Shown here: piece by piece, positions 43,748 through 53,126 of the stretch | Layout of the letters: each line of letters begins with the position of its first letter | Numbering within the stretch: position 1 is the stretch's first letter | From: Hyphomicrobiales bacterium | Lineage (GTDB): Bacteria > Pseudomonadota > Alphaproteobacteria > Rhizobiales > Xanthobacteraceae | Direction of reading: 5' to 3' | Assembly (NCBI GenBank): GCA_017305715.1 | Contig: JAFKKG010000018.1 | Coordinates: 1-64,000, forward strand | DNA: 64,000 nt | Made by a program: the position numbers and the translations under genes | The notes under the pieces: model-generated | Seen by the model: the letters and a program-made list of their open reading frames with translations, nothing else | What the model was told of the DNA's origin: nothing | Databases searched by the model: none

Positions 43748-43766
43748 TTGTCCACATTATGGACAA
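43748..43766. promoter_or_regulatory. Probable IclR operator
   Basis: A perfect inverted repeat, TTGTCC-N7-GGACAA, lies 12 bp before the ATG of the IclR gene, in the 180-bp gap shared with the divergent Bug-receptor operon. The arms resemble the core of the operators near the other IclR gene (TTGTA...TACAA) without being identical. Confidence 0.6.
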
Positions 43767-43778
43767 GGACGAGCCCGG

Positions 43779-44579
43779 ATGAAGGACGGTCGACGGCGCG
43801 ACAGGCAGGAACCGCAGCAGGGCGGACAGGCGATCCGCCGCGCGCTGACCGTGCTGCGGATTCTCGCCGCCGGCCGGGAAACCGGCGTGCCCTTGTCGGA
43901 GGTTGTTCGGGCGACGTCCCTCACCCGCCCCACCGTGCACCGCATCGCGCAGGTACTGATCGAGGAAGGCCTGGTCGAGCGCAGCGCCCAGACCGGACGC
44001 TACGCGATCGGCCGCCAGGTGCCTGAATTGGCGCTGGCGCGGCAATCGCGCTCGCCGCTGCTGGTCGCGGCTGAACCTTATCTTGCGGAGGCTTCCGCGC
44101 AGCTCGGCGACACCCTGTTCCTGACGGTACGCACCGGGCTCGATACGCTGTGTGTCGCGCGGCGCATCGGCTCATATCCGATCCAGGTGTTATCGATCGA
44201 GGTCGGCGCGCGGCGGCCGCTTGGAGTCTCCAGCGCCGGCGTGGCGATACTGGCCGCGATGCCCGCACCGGAAGCACGCGAGATCGTCCTCGCCAACGAG
44301 GCCAGGTTCATGGCCTATCGCACCGACCTGACGACGGTGCTGGGGCAGATGCGGTTGGCGCGGCGCCGGGGATATAATTTGCGCGACGTCGGCCTCGTGC
44401 AGGGAACCAAGTCGCTCTCGGTCTGGATCAGGAGTCCCGACGGTCAGCCCGCGGCGGCGATTACGCTGTCCGCCGTCAGGAACCGGCTCAGTCCGCGCCG
44501 TGCCATCGAAGTGTCTGACGTGCTCATCGCCGCGGCAGGAGGGATCGAACGGACGATAGCGAAATCGGCACGAGGCTAG
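43779..44579 (+). CDS. IclR-family transcriptional regulator
   Basis: This is a 266-residue regulator. The winged helix is at about 15-75 (AIRRALTVLRILAAGRE, then SEVVRATSLTRPTVHRIAQV), and the effector domain at about 85-260 (EVGARRPLGVSSAGVAILA, and VSIRSPDGQP-like segments). It is divergent from the Bug-receptor/FAH/hydratase operon and probably controls it. Its stop codon overlaps that of the convergent dehydrogenase gene through a shared CTAG. Confidence 0.93.
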   Translation: MKDGRRRDRQEPQQGGQAIRRALTVLRILAAGRETGVPLSEVVRATSLTRPTVHRIAQVLIEEGLVERSAQTGRYAIGRQVPELALARQSRSPLLVAAEPYLAEASAQLGDTLFLTVRTGLDTLCVARRIGSYPIQVLSIEVGARRPLGVSSAGVAILAAMPAPEAREIVLANEARFMAYRTDLTTVLGQMRLARRRGYNLRDVGLVQGTKSLSVWIRSPDGQPAAAITLSAVRNRLSPRRAIEVSDVLIAAAGGIERTIAKSARG

Positions 44580-45343
44580 AGACTGGTCGTGATCCCGCCA
44601 TCGACATACAGCGTGTGTCCGTTGACAAAGGACGATGCCTTGCCGGACAGGAACACGGCGGCGCCCACCAGCTCCTCGACATTGCCCCAGCGGCCGGCCG
44701 GTGTGCGCTTTTCGAGCCAGCCTGAAAACTCCGGATTGTCGACCAGCGCCTGGTTGAGCGGGGTCTTGAAATAGCCCGGCGCGATCGCATTGACTTGCAG
44801 ACCGTATTTCGCCCAATCGGTGCACATGCCGCGGGTCAGATTCTTGATCGCGCCCTTGGTCGCCGTGTAGGGCGCGATGCCCGGCCGCGCCAGCTCGCTC
44901 TGCACGGACGCGATGTTGATGATCTTGCCCCGGCCGCGGCGGATCATGTGACGCGCGACGGCCTGGCCGACATAGAACGCACTCGACACATTAGTGACGA
45001 GCAATTGATCCCATTTCTCGACTGGAAAATCCTCCAGCGGCGAGCGGAACTGCATGCCGGCATTGTTGATCAGGATATCGATCGCGCCGGAATTTTTCTC
45101 GATCGCTTCGACGCCCTCTGCAACGGCCTGCGCGCGCGTCACGTCGAATTCGGCCACCGACACCTTGTATCCGGCGGCCGACAGTTTCGCCGCGGCCGAA
45201 GCGAGCTTGCCGGCATCGCGGCCGTTGAGGACGATTTCGGCGCCGTGTTCGGCAAGGCCCTGGGCGAGTGCGAAGCCGATGCCCTGCGAAGAGCCCGTAA
45301 TGAGCGCCCGCTTGCCCGTCAGTGCAAACAGTTCAAATGCCAT
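44576..45343 (-). CDS. Short-chain dehydrogenase (gluconate 5-dehydrogenase-like)
   Basis: This 255-residue classical SDR has the cofactor motif TGSSQGIGFALAQGLAEHGA (about 16-35), NNAG at about 90, the catalytic Ser in IASVQSE and YTATKGA (Tyr/Lys). The opening FELFALTGKRALITGSSQGI is like IdnO gluconate 5-dehydrogenases. The ATG giving MAFELFALTG is chosen; the longer frame runs through bluB. It is 14 nt downstream of bluB on the same strand, probably co-transcribed but functionally unrelated. The substrate is uncertain. Confidence 0.9.
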   Translation of the reverse strand: MAFELFALTGKRALITGSSQGIGFALAQGLAEHGAEIVLNGRDAGKLASAAAKLSAAGYKVSVAEFDVTRAQAVAEGVEAIEKNSGAIDILINNAGMQFRSPLEDFPVEKWDQLLVTNVSSAFYVGQAVARHMIRRGRGKIINIASVQSELARPGIAPYTATKGAIKNLTRGMCTDWAKYGLQVNAIAPGYFKTPLNQALVDNPEFSGWLEKRTPAGRWGNVEELVGAAVFLSGKASSFVNGHTLYVDGGITTSL

Positions 45344-45357
45344 GTGACGGCCCCTGA

Positions 45358-46011
45358 TTATCGGCGAAAGATGAAATCCTTGACCGGTTGACGTTGCTCC
45401 CAGCCGGCGCGCTCCAGTTCCGGACTGTCGTCGGCGGCCTGCGGATAGCCAAGACAGAAATATCCGATCAAGCGCCAATCCGCCGGGACATCCAGAATTA
45501 TCGCGATCATGGCGGGGTCGAGGATGGATACCCAACCCATGCCGATGCCTTCGGCGCGCGCCGCCAGCCACATCGAAAAGATCGCGGTCACCACCGAATA
45601 ATCCGCCATCTCGGGCATGGTACGGCGGCCGAGGCCATGGCCAACGCTCGTCGAACGATCGGCAAACACAGCCAGATGACAAGGCGCCTCGCGCAGTCCC
45701 GCCAGCTTCAAGGCGGCGTATCGCGCGGACAAATCGCCGGTGTATTCGCCGCGCGCCTCGTTGTTGCAGGATTCGAAATTCGCGATCACGCCTTGCCGGC
45801 GGCCTGGATCATCCACGACGACAAACCGCCAGGGCTGGCTGAGCCCGACCGACGGCCCCCTGCAGGCGATCTCGATCAATCCTTCCAGCATGCCCGGCGG
45901 CAAAGGATCAGCGCGAAACCGGCGCACGTCGCGACGCCAGCAAAACAGATCGTGCAGGCGGGCGCGGAACGTCGCATCGAAACAGGGCGCGGCGGGACCA
46001 TCGTTGTTCAT
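45358..46011 (-). CDS. bluB: 5,6-dimethylbenzimidazole synthase
   Basis: This 217-residue nitroreductase-fold enzyme cannibalises reduced FMN to form the cobalamin lower ligand dimethylbenzimidazole. BluB features are CWRRDVRRFRADPLPPGMLE, CRGPSVGLSQPWRFVVVDD, EMADYSVVTAIFSMWLAARA and EGIGMGWVSILDP. The ATG giving MNNDGPAAP is preferred. It lies divergent from the cobalamin riboswitch and btuB, at the edge of the cobalamin gene cluster, which supports the assignment over a general nitroreductase. It is not itself behind a riboswitch. Confidence 0.93.
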   Translation of the reverse strand: MNNDGPAAPCFDATFRARLHDLFCWRRDVRRFRADPLPPGMLEGLIEIACRGPSVGLSQPWRFVVVDDPGRRQGVIANFESCNNEARGEYTGDLSARYAALKLAGLREAPCHLAVFADRSTSVGHGLGRRTMPEMADYSVVTAIFSMWLAARAEGIGMGWVSILDPAMIAIILDVPADWRLIGYFCLGYPQAADDSPELERAGWEQRQPVKDFIFRR

Positions 46012-46159
46012 GCTTGCCGTCGCCTCTGCTTGCCAAGGAACGGGAATCACCGATTTGGCAAGAATCCGGAAGGGTGGAGAGCCATATCAGCGGACAGGAT
46101 AATGCGCCATCGCGCGCTCGCGCGGGTTTGAAGTGCCGATCGTATTGTGCTTATTAGCA

Positions 46160-46330
46160 GACGTCATCGGTGCCCTCAAAGAGGGTGAAACGGGAATGCG
46201 GTGCGGGCCATCTGGCCCCATTCCGCAGCTGCCCCCGCAACTGTAAGCGGCCATTTTCGATCCAAACAGCCACTGGACTCGTCCGGGAAGGCGGATCGGG
46301 AGACGACCGCGAGCCAGGAGACCGGCCGAT
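46160..46330 (+). ncRNA. Cobalamin riboswitch upstream of btuB
   Basis: The B12-riboswitch landmarks occur in order: CGGTGCCC, GGGTGAAACGGGAA, GCTGCCCCCGCAACTGTAAG (about 46230-46249), the GCCACTGG B12-box region (about 46269), GGGAAGGCGG and GAGCCAGGAGACC (46311-46323). It lies in the leader of the btuB-btuC-btuD genes and should reduce their expression when adenosylcobalamin is plentiful. A short hairpin and the GGAAGG ribosome site follow, suggesting translational control. Confidence 0.95.
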
Positions 46331-46376
46331 GACGGGTCATCAACTCGTTCGACGGTGGGTCGACGGAAGGGGCGTT

Positions 46377-48482
46377 ATGGGTTTGCTAAAGTATGCTGCC
46401 GGCTCGGCAGCCATCGTTGCGTTGGCGTGTTGTCACAGCGCGGCGCGCGCGCAGTCGAATTCGGGTCAACTGCCCGCTGTCGTGGTCAGTCCGGAAGCTC
46501 CGCCCAAGCCGGTCCGTCAAATCAGAAGGGATCGCGATCGTCGCACCGCCGGCCCGGTGCGGCAGGCCACCGATACGCCCACGGCGCCGCCCTCGCCGCC
46601 CGCCGAAGTCGTCGTCACCGCTGACAGGGAGGCTGAACCGATCAGCCGCACCGGCAGTTCGATCCGCGTGGTCAAGGGCGAAACACTGGCGACCAGCAAT
46701 CCCGGTTCGCTGGTCGACGCCTTGCGAACCGTTCCCGGCCTCGACATTTCCGAAAGCGGCGGCCCCGGCTCGACCACCAACATCCGGCTGCGCGGCGCCA
46801 ACACCGGCCAGACGCTGGTGATGATCGACGGCATCCGGATCAACGATCCGACCGCGGCAAGCGGCGATTTCGATTTCGCGATGTTCGCGCCGAGCGCGAT
46901 CGAGCGGATCGAAGTGCTGAAGGGCCCGCAAAGCGCGCTCTATGGTTCGGACGCGATGGGCGGTGTCGTCAACATCATCACCACAAAGGGTTCAGGCCCG
47001 GCGCAATTCAACGTGCGCACCGAGGGCGGAAGCTACGGCACCGCGGTCACCAACGGATCGGTGACGGGCTCGCAGGGCCCGTGGTCCTATGCGGTCACCG
47101 GCGGCGGGCAGCACAGCAACGGTTTTTCGCGTTATGGCTATCGCATCCCCGCGCTCGAAGCCAAATACGGCCCGCTGGAGCGCGACGGCTTCGACCGTGT
47201 CGGCGGCTCCGCCCGCTTCGGCTATGATGCCGGTGAAGGCGTAAGGCTGGAAACCGGCATGCTGTCCACATTCACGCGCTCCGCCTATGATCAGTCGACC
47301 GGCGCTTTCCCGGACACGCCTTCAAGCGCCACACGGCAACTGGACCAGGTCTGGGGACGCGCCTCGGTGGATACGTTCGGTGGCATCCTCACCCATAGCC
47401 TCAACGTCTTCGACACCCACATCGACCGCCAGTTCAACGACGTGACCTACAAGACCAACACGCTGCCACAGAACACTACCTCGATCGTTTCGGGTTTCGT
47501 CGGCAACAGCACGGGTGCCGAATACCAGGGCAATCTGAAGCTCGGGCCGCTCGGCTCGCTCATTATTGGCTCCAGGACCCAGCACGAGACCGCCAACACC
47601 TACGCGACCAGCGTGCTGCCAAAGCCCGGACCGACCATGCCGCTGATCGGAAAGGCGCAGGACACCAATTCGCTGTTTGCGTTGTGGCAGTTGCCGATCG
47701 GCGAGCGGCTCAACATCACGCTCGGTGGCCGGGTCGACGACGTGGTCGACGTCGCGCGCTTCGAAACCTGGCGCGCGACCGCGGCCTACACGATTGCCGA
47801 GACCGGCACCAAATTCCACACCAGCGCCGGCACCGGCGCCAAGGCGCCGACGCTGTTCCAGCTCTATGATGTGGCAAACGGCACGCCGACGCTCAAGCCC
47901 GAGCAAAGCTTCGGCTACGATGCGGGCATCGACCAATCGCTGTTTGACGGCCGCGTGGTCGTTTCGCTCACGGGTTTCTCGAACGACTTCAGCAATCTCA
48001 TCAATTTCGTGTCGTCGACGCCGACGGCCAATCCGTGCACGGGGATCCAGATCGGCTGCTACGTCAACGTGGCGCGCGCCGAGACCAGCGGGCTGGAGGT
48101 CGGCACGACGATCAATATTCTGCCCGGCCTCGTGAAATTCAACGCGGCCTACACTTATCTGCACGCGATCGACCTTGCCACCGGGCTGGTGCTGGCGCGG
48201 CGGCCGAAGAATCTGGCGCGATTCACCCTGACCATCACGCCGACGGACAGATGGCTGATCGAACCCCGCGTGCTCACCGTCTCAAAACGCTTCAGCAGCG
48301 CCGGCCAGACCAGCCAGGTCGACGCCTATACCCGCGTCGATCTCTATACCGAATACAGACTCGACAAGAACTGGAAGGTGTTCGCGCGCGGCGAAAATAT
48401 ACTCAACGAACACTATCAGGAGGTTTTCAACTTCGGCACCACAGGTCCTGCCGCCTATGCGGGGTTCAACGCCACATGGTGA
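46377..48482 (+). CDS. btuB: TonB-dependent outer-membrane cobalamin receptor
   Basis: This is a 701-residue TonB-dependent receptor. It has a signal peptide (VALACCHSAARAQ), a proline-rich stretch, and a TonB-box-like EVVVTADREAEPIS. The plug domain (about 90-200) includes GSTTNIRLRGANTGQTLVMI and ALYGSDAMGGVVNIITTKG. The 22-strand barrel ends in a C-terminal Trp (AYAGFNATW). I start at the ATG after GGAAGG. An upstream in-frame ATG at 46329 lies at the riboswitch edge. The riboswitch and the overlapping btuC gene identify the substrate as a corrinoid. Confidence 0.95.
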   Translation: MGLLKYAAGSAAIVALACCHSAARAQSNSGQLPAVVVSPEAPPKPVRQIRRDRDRRTAGPVRQATDTPTAPPSPPAEVVVTADREAEPISRTGSSIRVVKGETLATSNPGSLVDALRTVPGLDISESGGPGSTTNIRLRGANTGQTLVMIDGIRINDPTAASGDFDFAMFAPSAIERIEVLKGPQSALYGSDAMGGVVNIITTKGSGPAQFNVRTEGGSYGTAVTNGSVTGSQGPWSYAVTGGGQHSNGFSRYGYRIPALEAKYGPLERDGFDRVGGSARFGYDAGEGVRLETGMLSTFTRSAYDQSTGAFPDTPSSATRQLDQVWGRASVDTFGGILTHSLNVFDTHIDRQFNDVTYKTNTLPQNTTSIVSGFVGNSTGAEYQGNLKLGPLGSLIIGSRTQHETANTYATSVLPKPGPTMPLIGKAQDTNSLFALWQLPIGERLNITLGGRVDDVVDVARFETWRATAAYTIAETGTKFHTSAGTGAKAPTLFQLYDVANGTPTLKPEQSFGYDAGIDQSLFDGRVVVSLTGFSNDFSNLINFVSSTPTANPCTGIQIGCYVNVARAETSGLEVGTTINILPGLVKFNAAYTYLHAIDLATGLVLARRPKNLARFTLTITPTDRWLIEPRVLTVSKRFSSAGQTSQVDAYTRVDLYTEYRLDKNWKVFARGENILNEHYQEVFNFGTTGPAAYAGFNATW

Positions 48483-49498
48483 CGGCGAATTCCAGCAAGC
48501 GCCTGTTGATCGTGACCGCGGGGTTCGCCGCGCTGGTGGCCCTGCTGGCGCTCGCTTCGCTCGGCGTCGGCCCGGTCAAATTGTCGCCGCTGACCGTGAT
48601 CGATGCGCTGTTCGGCGCCGGAACCGACGTCCAGCAAACCATCGTGCGGGAAATCCGCCTGCCGCGCATGATCCTGGGATTGGCGATCGGCGCCATCCTC
48701 GGCCTGTCGGGCGCGGCATTGCAGGGCCTGCTGCGCAACCCGCTGGCGTCGCCCTCCCTGTTCGGCGCGCCGCAATCGGCGGCGTTCGGCGCGGTCTTGA
48801 TGATTGCGCTCGGCTGGGCCGACGTGCGGTCCTATGCGCTGCCGGTGGCCGGCATCGTCATGGCGTTCGTGTCGGTCTTCGTCCTGCTCGGGATCGCCGG
48901 CCGCAATGCCGGCTTGCTGTTGCTCATCCTCTCGGGGTTGGCGATTTCGAGTCTGGCGGGCGCCGCAACCGCGCTGGTCATGAACCTCTCGCCGAATCCG
49001 TTCGCCGCGCTTGAAATCGCGTTCTGGCTGCTCGGTTCGCTGGAGGACCGCAGTTTTCGCCATGTGATGCTGGCGCTGCCTTTCATCATCGCCGGCGCCG
49101 CCGTGTTGCTGAGCCAGCGCAGCGCCTTTCGCGCGCTCAGCCTTGGCGAGGAGACCGCGCAGAGTCTCGGCGTCGATGTCGGCCGGTTGCGGCTGCTGGT
49201 CATAACAGGCGTGGCGCTCGGGGTCGGCGGTGCGGTCTCCGTTACCGGAACGATCGGCTTTATCGGCCTGGTCGCCCCGCACCTGGTACGGCCGCTGATC
49301 GGCCACGATCCCGCGCGGCTGTTGGTGCCGAGTGCACTGACCGGCGCCGCGCTGCTGCTGGCCGCCGACATCGCGGTGCGGATCATTCCGTCCACCAGCG
49401 ATATCAAGGTCGGCGTATTGACCTCGATCATCGGCGTGCCGTTCTTCCTCTACCTGATTGCGCGCGAGCGCCGGAGCCTCGGCGGAGGTGTCGCATGA
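48476..49498 (+). CDS. btuC: Cobalamin ABC importer permease (FecCD family)
   Basis: This 340-residue polytopic permease has around nine or ten hydrophobic segments. Family motifs are REIRLPRMILGLAIGAILGL, SGAALQGLLRNPLASPSLFG and GTIGFIGLVAPHLVRPLIGH, the last being the ATPase-contacting loop. It overlaps the end of btuB by 7 nt and btuD by 4 nt. The iron-siderophore FecD family is the alternative, but the context favours vitamin B12. Confidence 0.92.
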   Translation: MVTANSSKRLLIVTAGFAALVALLALASLGVGPVKLSPLTVIDALFGAGTDVQQTIVREIRLPRMILGLAIGAILGLSGAALQGLLRNPLASPSLFGAPQSAAFGAVLMIALGWADVRSYALPVAGIVMAFVSVFVLLGIAGRNAGLLLLILSGLAISSLAGAATALVMNLSPNPFAALEIAFWLLGSLEDRSFRHVMLALPFIIAGAAVLLSQRSAFRALSLGEETAQSLGVDVGRLRLLVITGVALGVGGAVSVTGTIGFIGLVAPHLVRPLIGHDPARLLVPSALTGAALLLAADIAVRIIPSTSDIKVGVLTSIIGVPFFLYLIARERRSLGGGVA

Positions 49499-50277
49499 GT
49501 GACCAGCCCATGCTCATCGCGAAGGACGTCGGCGTCACGCTGTCGGGCCGCAAGGTTCTTGACGGCATCTCCTTGTCCTTGTCATCCGGGCATCTCGTGG
49601 CGCTGGTCGGCCCGAACGGCGCCGGGAAAACCACGCTGCTCCGGGCGCTGGCGGGCCTGATCCCCTCGACCGGATCGATCGCGGTCGGCGGTGACCGCCT
49701 GTCTTCTCTCGCGCTGCGCGAGCGCGCCCGGCGTTTTGGTTACCTGCCGCAAGGCCATGTCGTGCATTGGCCGTTGCCGGTCCGGGATGTCGTCGCGCTC
49801 GGGCGCTATCCGCATGGCGCGACCGATCCGGCGCGGCTGTCGCCGCGCGACGAGCAGGCCGTATTGCGGGCGATGCAAGCGACCAATGTGGTCGAATTCG
49901 CCGAGCGCCCCGTCACGGAACTCTCCGGAGGCGAGCGCAGCCGCGTCGCACTGGCGCGGGTGCTGGCCGTCGAGGCGCCGGTCGTGCTGGCGGACGAGCC
50001 GACCGCATCGCTCGACCCGCGCTATCAGATCGACGTCATGCTCAACCTGCGCCATGCGGCGGACCGCGGCGTGCTGGTGCTGGTGGTGACCCATGATCTC
50101 GGGCTGGCCGCGCGCTTTGCCGACACCGTGATCGTGATGTCGGGCGGCCGTCTTGCGGCGCAGGGAAAACCCGGCGAAGCGCTGTCCGACCAGATCATGG
50201 CCGACGTGTTCCGGATCAGCGCCTATCGCGCCGATTACCGGGACGAGGCCGTGATCCTGCCATGGGCGGGAGTCTGA
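49495..50277 (+). CDS. btuD: Cobalamin ABC importer ATP-binding protein
   Basis: This is a 260-residue ATPase. Walker A is GPNGAGKTTLLRALAG (about 39-54), the signature LSGGERSRVALARVLA (about 143-158), and Walker B PVVLADEPTASLDPRY. The ATG overlaps the btuC stop (ATGA). It completes the importer with btuC and btuF; btuF lies about 1 kb further on, after the oppositely oriented cobC. Confidence 0.92.
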   Translation: MSDQPMLIAKDVGVTLSGRKVLDGISLSLSSGHLVALVGPNGAGKTTLLRALAGLIPSTGSIAVGGDRLSSLALRERARRFGYLPQGHVVHWPLPVRDVVALGRYPHGATDPARLSPRDEQAVLRAMQATNVVEFAERPVTELSGGERSRVALARVLAVEAPVVLADEPTASLDPRYQIDVMLNLRHAADRGVLVLVVTHDLGLAARFADTVIVMSGGRLAAQGKPGEALSDQIMADVFRISAYRADYRDEAVILPWAGV

Positions 50278-50290
50278 TCCGATGGTTCGC

Positions 50291-51277
50291 CTAGTCCTTC
50301 AGCGCGGCTGCGAGACGGTGCAGGCCGGCGGCGTCGGGCGGCAGGCCGAAGCGCAGGAGATCATCGGCCCAATCGAAACTTCGGCACCAGATGTGTTGCT
50401 TCGCCAGCGCGGCATGCAACTTCAACGCCTGGGGATGCCGGGCGAGCCGGAACAAGGACGTACCCCCGGCAATCGAAAACCCTGCCTTCACCAAGACCTC
50501 GTCGAGCGCGCGGGCCTGTTGCTCCAGCGCGCGGCGCGTGCGGTCCGCCCATGGCTGATCTGCGAGGGCGGCGGCCCCGATCAACAGCGCCGGCCCGGAA
50601 ACCGCCCATGGCCCGAGCGCCGCAGCGATCTGCGCGATCATCTCGGGCGCGCCAACTGCAAATCCCAATCGCAGTCCGGCAAGCCCATAGAATTTTCCGA
50701 ACGAGCGCAGGATCAGCACCGGCAAATCAGCGCACAGTGCGACCGCGCTGACGGCTGGATCGACATCCCCAAAGGCTTCGTCGACGATGAGCCAGCCGCC
50801 ACGCGCCTTCAACCGCGTCGCGGCCCGCGCGAGCACGGCGCGATCGGTGACCCGCCCATCGGGGTTGTTGGGATTGACGACGACCGCATGAACCGCGCTG
50901 TCGGGGCAACCGTCAAGATGATCGATTGCGATGACCGCACGGCCGGCGTTGCGCCAGGCGGCTGCGTATTCGCCATAGGTCGGCCCGACGATCGCGACCG
51001 GACCCGGTGCAGCGAGATGAGGAGCCCACTGGATCAGCGCCTCGGTGCCGGCGGCAGCCAGGATGTCGACGCCATCGGGCACGCGATAGGTTTTGCGCGC
51101 GGCATCCAGCAACGCATCGGTCTCGGCGCGCGACGGCAATCGCTGCCACGCGCTTTCCGGCAGGGCTTGCGGCATTGGCCACGGCCGGGGGTTGATCCCG
51201 GTCGACAAATCCAGCCAATTTGCAACCGTGCCGCCATATCGCGCGATTGCTTCGGTAAGGTCACCGCCATGCTTCAT
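50291..51277 (-). CDS. cobC: L-threonine-O-3-phosphate decarboxylase
   Basis: This 328-residue PLP enzyme of the aminotransferase fold makes (R)-1-amino-2-propanol phosphate, the linker of the cobalamin nucleotide loop. LDLSTGINPRPWPMP is the N-terminal hallmark, NPNNPDGR the substrate loop, and the PLP lysine is K195 in RSFGKFYGLAGLRLGF. Its ATG lies inside the start region of the divergent btuF gene, overlapping it by 9 nt. The next step is catalysed by CobD, encoded nearby on the other strand. Confidence 0.93.
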   Translation of the reverse strand: MKHGGDLTEAIARYGGTVANWLDLSTGINPRPWPMPQALPESAWQRLPSRAETDALLDAARKTYRVPDGVDILAAAGTEALIQWAPHLAAPGPVAIVGPTYGEYAAAWRNAGRAVIAIDHLDGCPDSAVHAVVVNPNNPDGRVTDRAVLARAATRLKARGGWLIVDEAFGDVDPAVSAVALCADLPVLILRSFGKFYGLAGLRLGFAVGAPEMIAQIAAALGPWAVSGPALLIGAAALADQPWADRTRRALEQQARALDEVLVKAGFSIAGGTSLFRLARHPQALKLHAALAKQHIWCRSFDWADDLLRFGLPPDAAGLHRLAAALKD

Positions 51278-52153
51278 GCGGGCTTCTTGCCATCATCGGC
51301 ACCAAAACGCGAGAGGCGGCGAAACGCTTTTGTGGCGATGGCATTTTTGACCTGCATCGGCTTGCGCAGCACGGCGGACGCCGCCGAACTGCCGCGCGTG
51401 GCCTCGATCAATCTATGCACGGACCAGTTGCTGGTGACGCTGGCCGACCCGGCGCAAATTCTCGGCCTCAGCCCCTACTCCCGCGACCCCGCGCGTTCCT
51501 GGGATCCGGTCAAGGCGGCGCAATTCCCAAAACTCTCCGGCGAGGCGGAGGATGTGCTGGTGCTCAAGCCGGATGTCGTCGTCGCCGGCCGATTCACCAA
51601 ACGCGCGACGCGGGAGCTGCTGAAACAGAAGGGACTGCGTGTTGCCGAATTCGACGCCGCGCGCTCGCTGGATGACGTGAAGCAGCAGATTCGGCAGATG
51701 GGCAACCTCGTGCAGCATCCGGATCGCGCCGATGCGGAGATCAAACGGCTGGACGCGGCGATGGCGCATGCGCGCGAAATCGTCTCGCGAAAACGCTATC
51801 GCGTGCTGGCGCTGTCGCGGCGCGGCTGGGTTTCCGGCGGCGACAGCCTGATAAGCTCGCTGCTGGCAACCGCGGGCCTCAACAATGCCGCGGCCGAGCT
51901 CGGCTACAAGCTCGGCGGCTTTTCTTCACTGGAAGCCATCGTCAGCCTGAAGCCGGATTTCCTGCTGGTTTCCGAGGCCAGCGACTTTGCCGAGGACGAA
52001 GGCCGAGCGTTCATCCTTCATCCGGCGCTGGAGCGATTCTATCCGGCTTCGAAGCGCCTCGTGATTCCGGAAAAGCTCACCGTGTGCGGCGGTCCGCGGC
52101 TGTCGGAAGCGCTCGATCGTCTCGCCTCGGAACTCGAGCGCGTGGCGCATTGA
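51269..52153 (+). CDS. btuF: Cobalamin-binding periplasmic protein
   Basis: This is a 294-residue class III substrate-binding protein. The N-terminus has a basic stretch (KRERRRNAFVAMAFLTCIG) and a hydrophobic signal ending near DAAELPR. The mature part has RVASINLCTDQLLVTLADPA and KPDVVVAGRFTKRATRELL (about 110-128), typical of BtuF/FecB. The ATG at 51269 retains the whole signal peptide; the next Met (51338) would not. The gene overlaps the divergent cobC start and is followed at once by cobD. Its job is to hand corrinoid from BtuB to BtuCD. Confidence 0.88.
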   Translation: MLHAGFLPSSAPKRERRRNAFVAMAFLTCIGLRSTADAAELPRVASINLCTDQLLVTLADPAQILGLSPYSRDPARSWDPVKAAQFPKLSGEAEDVLVLKPDVVVAGRFTKRATRELLKQKGLRVAEFDAARSLDDVKQQIRQMGNLVQHPDRADAEIKRLDAAMAHAREIVSRKRYRVLALSRRGWVSGGDSLISSLLATAGLNNAAAELGYKLGGFSSLEAIVSLKPDFLLVSEASDFAEDEGRAFILHPALERFYPASKRLVIPEKLTVCGGPRLSEALDRLASELERVAH

Positions 52154-52154
52154 C

Positions 52155-53126
52155 GTGCTGACCTGGAGCGACACGCTGTTTGTCGTCGTCGTTGCGCTGG
52201 CGTTCGACGCCCTGATCGGCGATCCCGATTGGCTGTGGCGGCGGCTGCCGCACCCGGTGGCCATGATGGGATCGTTGATCGGATGGCTTGATCGCACGTT
52301 CAACGTGGAAGCGCGGTCGCCTGCGCAACGCAAGCTCGCAGGCATCGGCGTGGTCATCCTGCTACTGACCATTTCCGCATTGTCGGGATGGTTGATTGAA
52401 ATAGCGTTGCGGCAACTCGCCCTCGGCAATCTGCTGATCGCGCTCGTTGCTTCAACGCTGATCGCGCAGCGAAGCCTCTATCAGCATGTCGCGCGGGTAC
52501 GCGATGCCTTCGCCGCCGGCGGGCTCGCCGAGGCACGCCGCGCCGTTTCCATGATCGTCGGCCGCGACCCGGATCAGCTCGACGAAGCCGGCGTGAGCCG
52601 GGCAGCGATCGAATCCTGCGCCGAGAATTTTTCCGACGGCGTGGTGGCGCCGGTGTTCTGGCTGGCGCTGCTCGGACTGCCCGGCCTGATCGCCTACAAG
52701 GCCATCAACACAGCCGACTCCATGATCGGTCATCTCAGCCCGCGCTACCAATCCTTTGGCTGGGCCGCCGCGCGGCTGGACGATCTCGTCAATCTGATCC
52801 CGGCGCGGTTATCAGGCCTGCTCGTTGCGCTCGTTGCACCGGCCGCGGGCGGCACGATCGCCGCCGCGCTGAGGGTAATGTGGCGCGATGCCGCAAAGCA
52901 CCGCTCGCCCAATGCGGGCTGGCCGGAAAGCGCCACCGCCGGCGCGCTTGGTCTCGCGCTGGCGGGGCCGCGCCGCTATGGCGAACGTGTCGTCGACGAT
53001 GTCTTTCTCAATGCCGAAGCGCGCAAGGACGCGACACCCGATGATATCGGTCGCGCGCTCAATCTGCTGACAGCAGCATGTTTGCTGCAAGCCGCGGTCT
53101 ACGCCGCACTGGCGCTGGTGGTCTGA
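52155..53126 (+). CDS. cobD: Adenosylcobinamide-phosphate synthase (CobD/CbiB)
   Basis: This 323-residue inner-membrane enzyme joins aminopropanol phosphate to adenosylcobyric acid. [20 protein letters not shown] (about 15-34) and [15 protein letters not shown] are the CbiB signature. [20 protein letters not shown] and [18 protein letters not shown] follow. Several membrane segments are visible. The start is GTG, one base after the btuF stop. Its 3' end overlaps the convergent cobQ gene by 28 nt. It is named cobD in the Pseudomonas system and cbiB in Salmonella. Confidence 0.94.
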   Translation: MLTWSDTLFVVVVALAFDALIGDPDWLWRRLPHPVAMMGSLIGWLDRTFNVEARSPAQRKLAGIGVVILLLTISALSGWLIEIALRQLALGNLLIALVASTLIAQRSLYQHVARVRDAFAAGGLAEARRAVSMIVGRDPDQLDEAGVSRAAIESCAENFSDGVVAPVFWLALLGLPGLIAYKAINTADSMIGHLSPRYQSFGWAAARLDDLVNLIPARLSGLLVALVAPAAGGTIAAALRVMWRDAAKHRSPNAGWPESATAGALGLALAGPRRYGERVVDDVFLNAEARKDATPDDIGRALNLLTAACLLQAAVYAALALVV

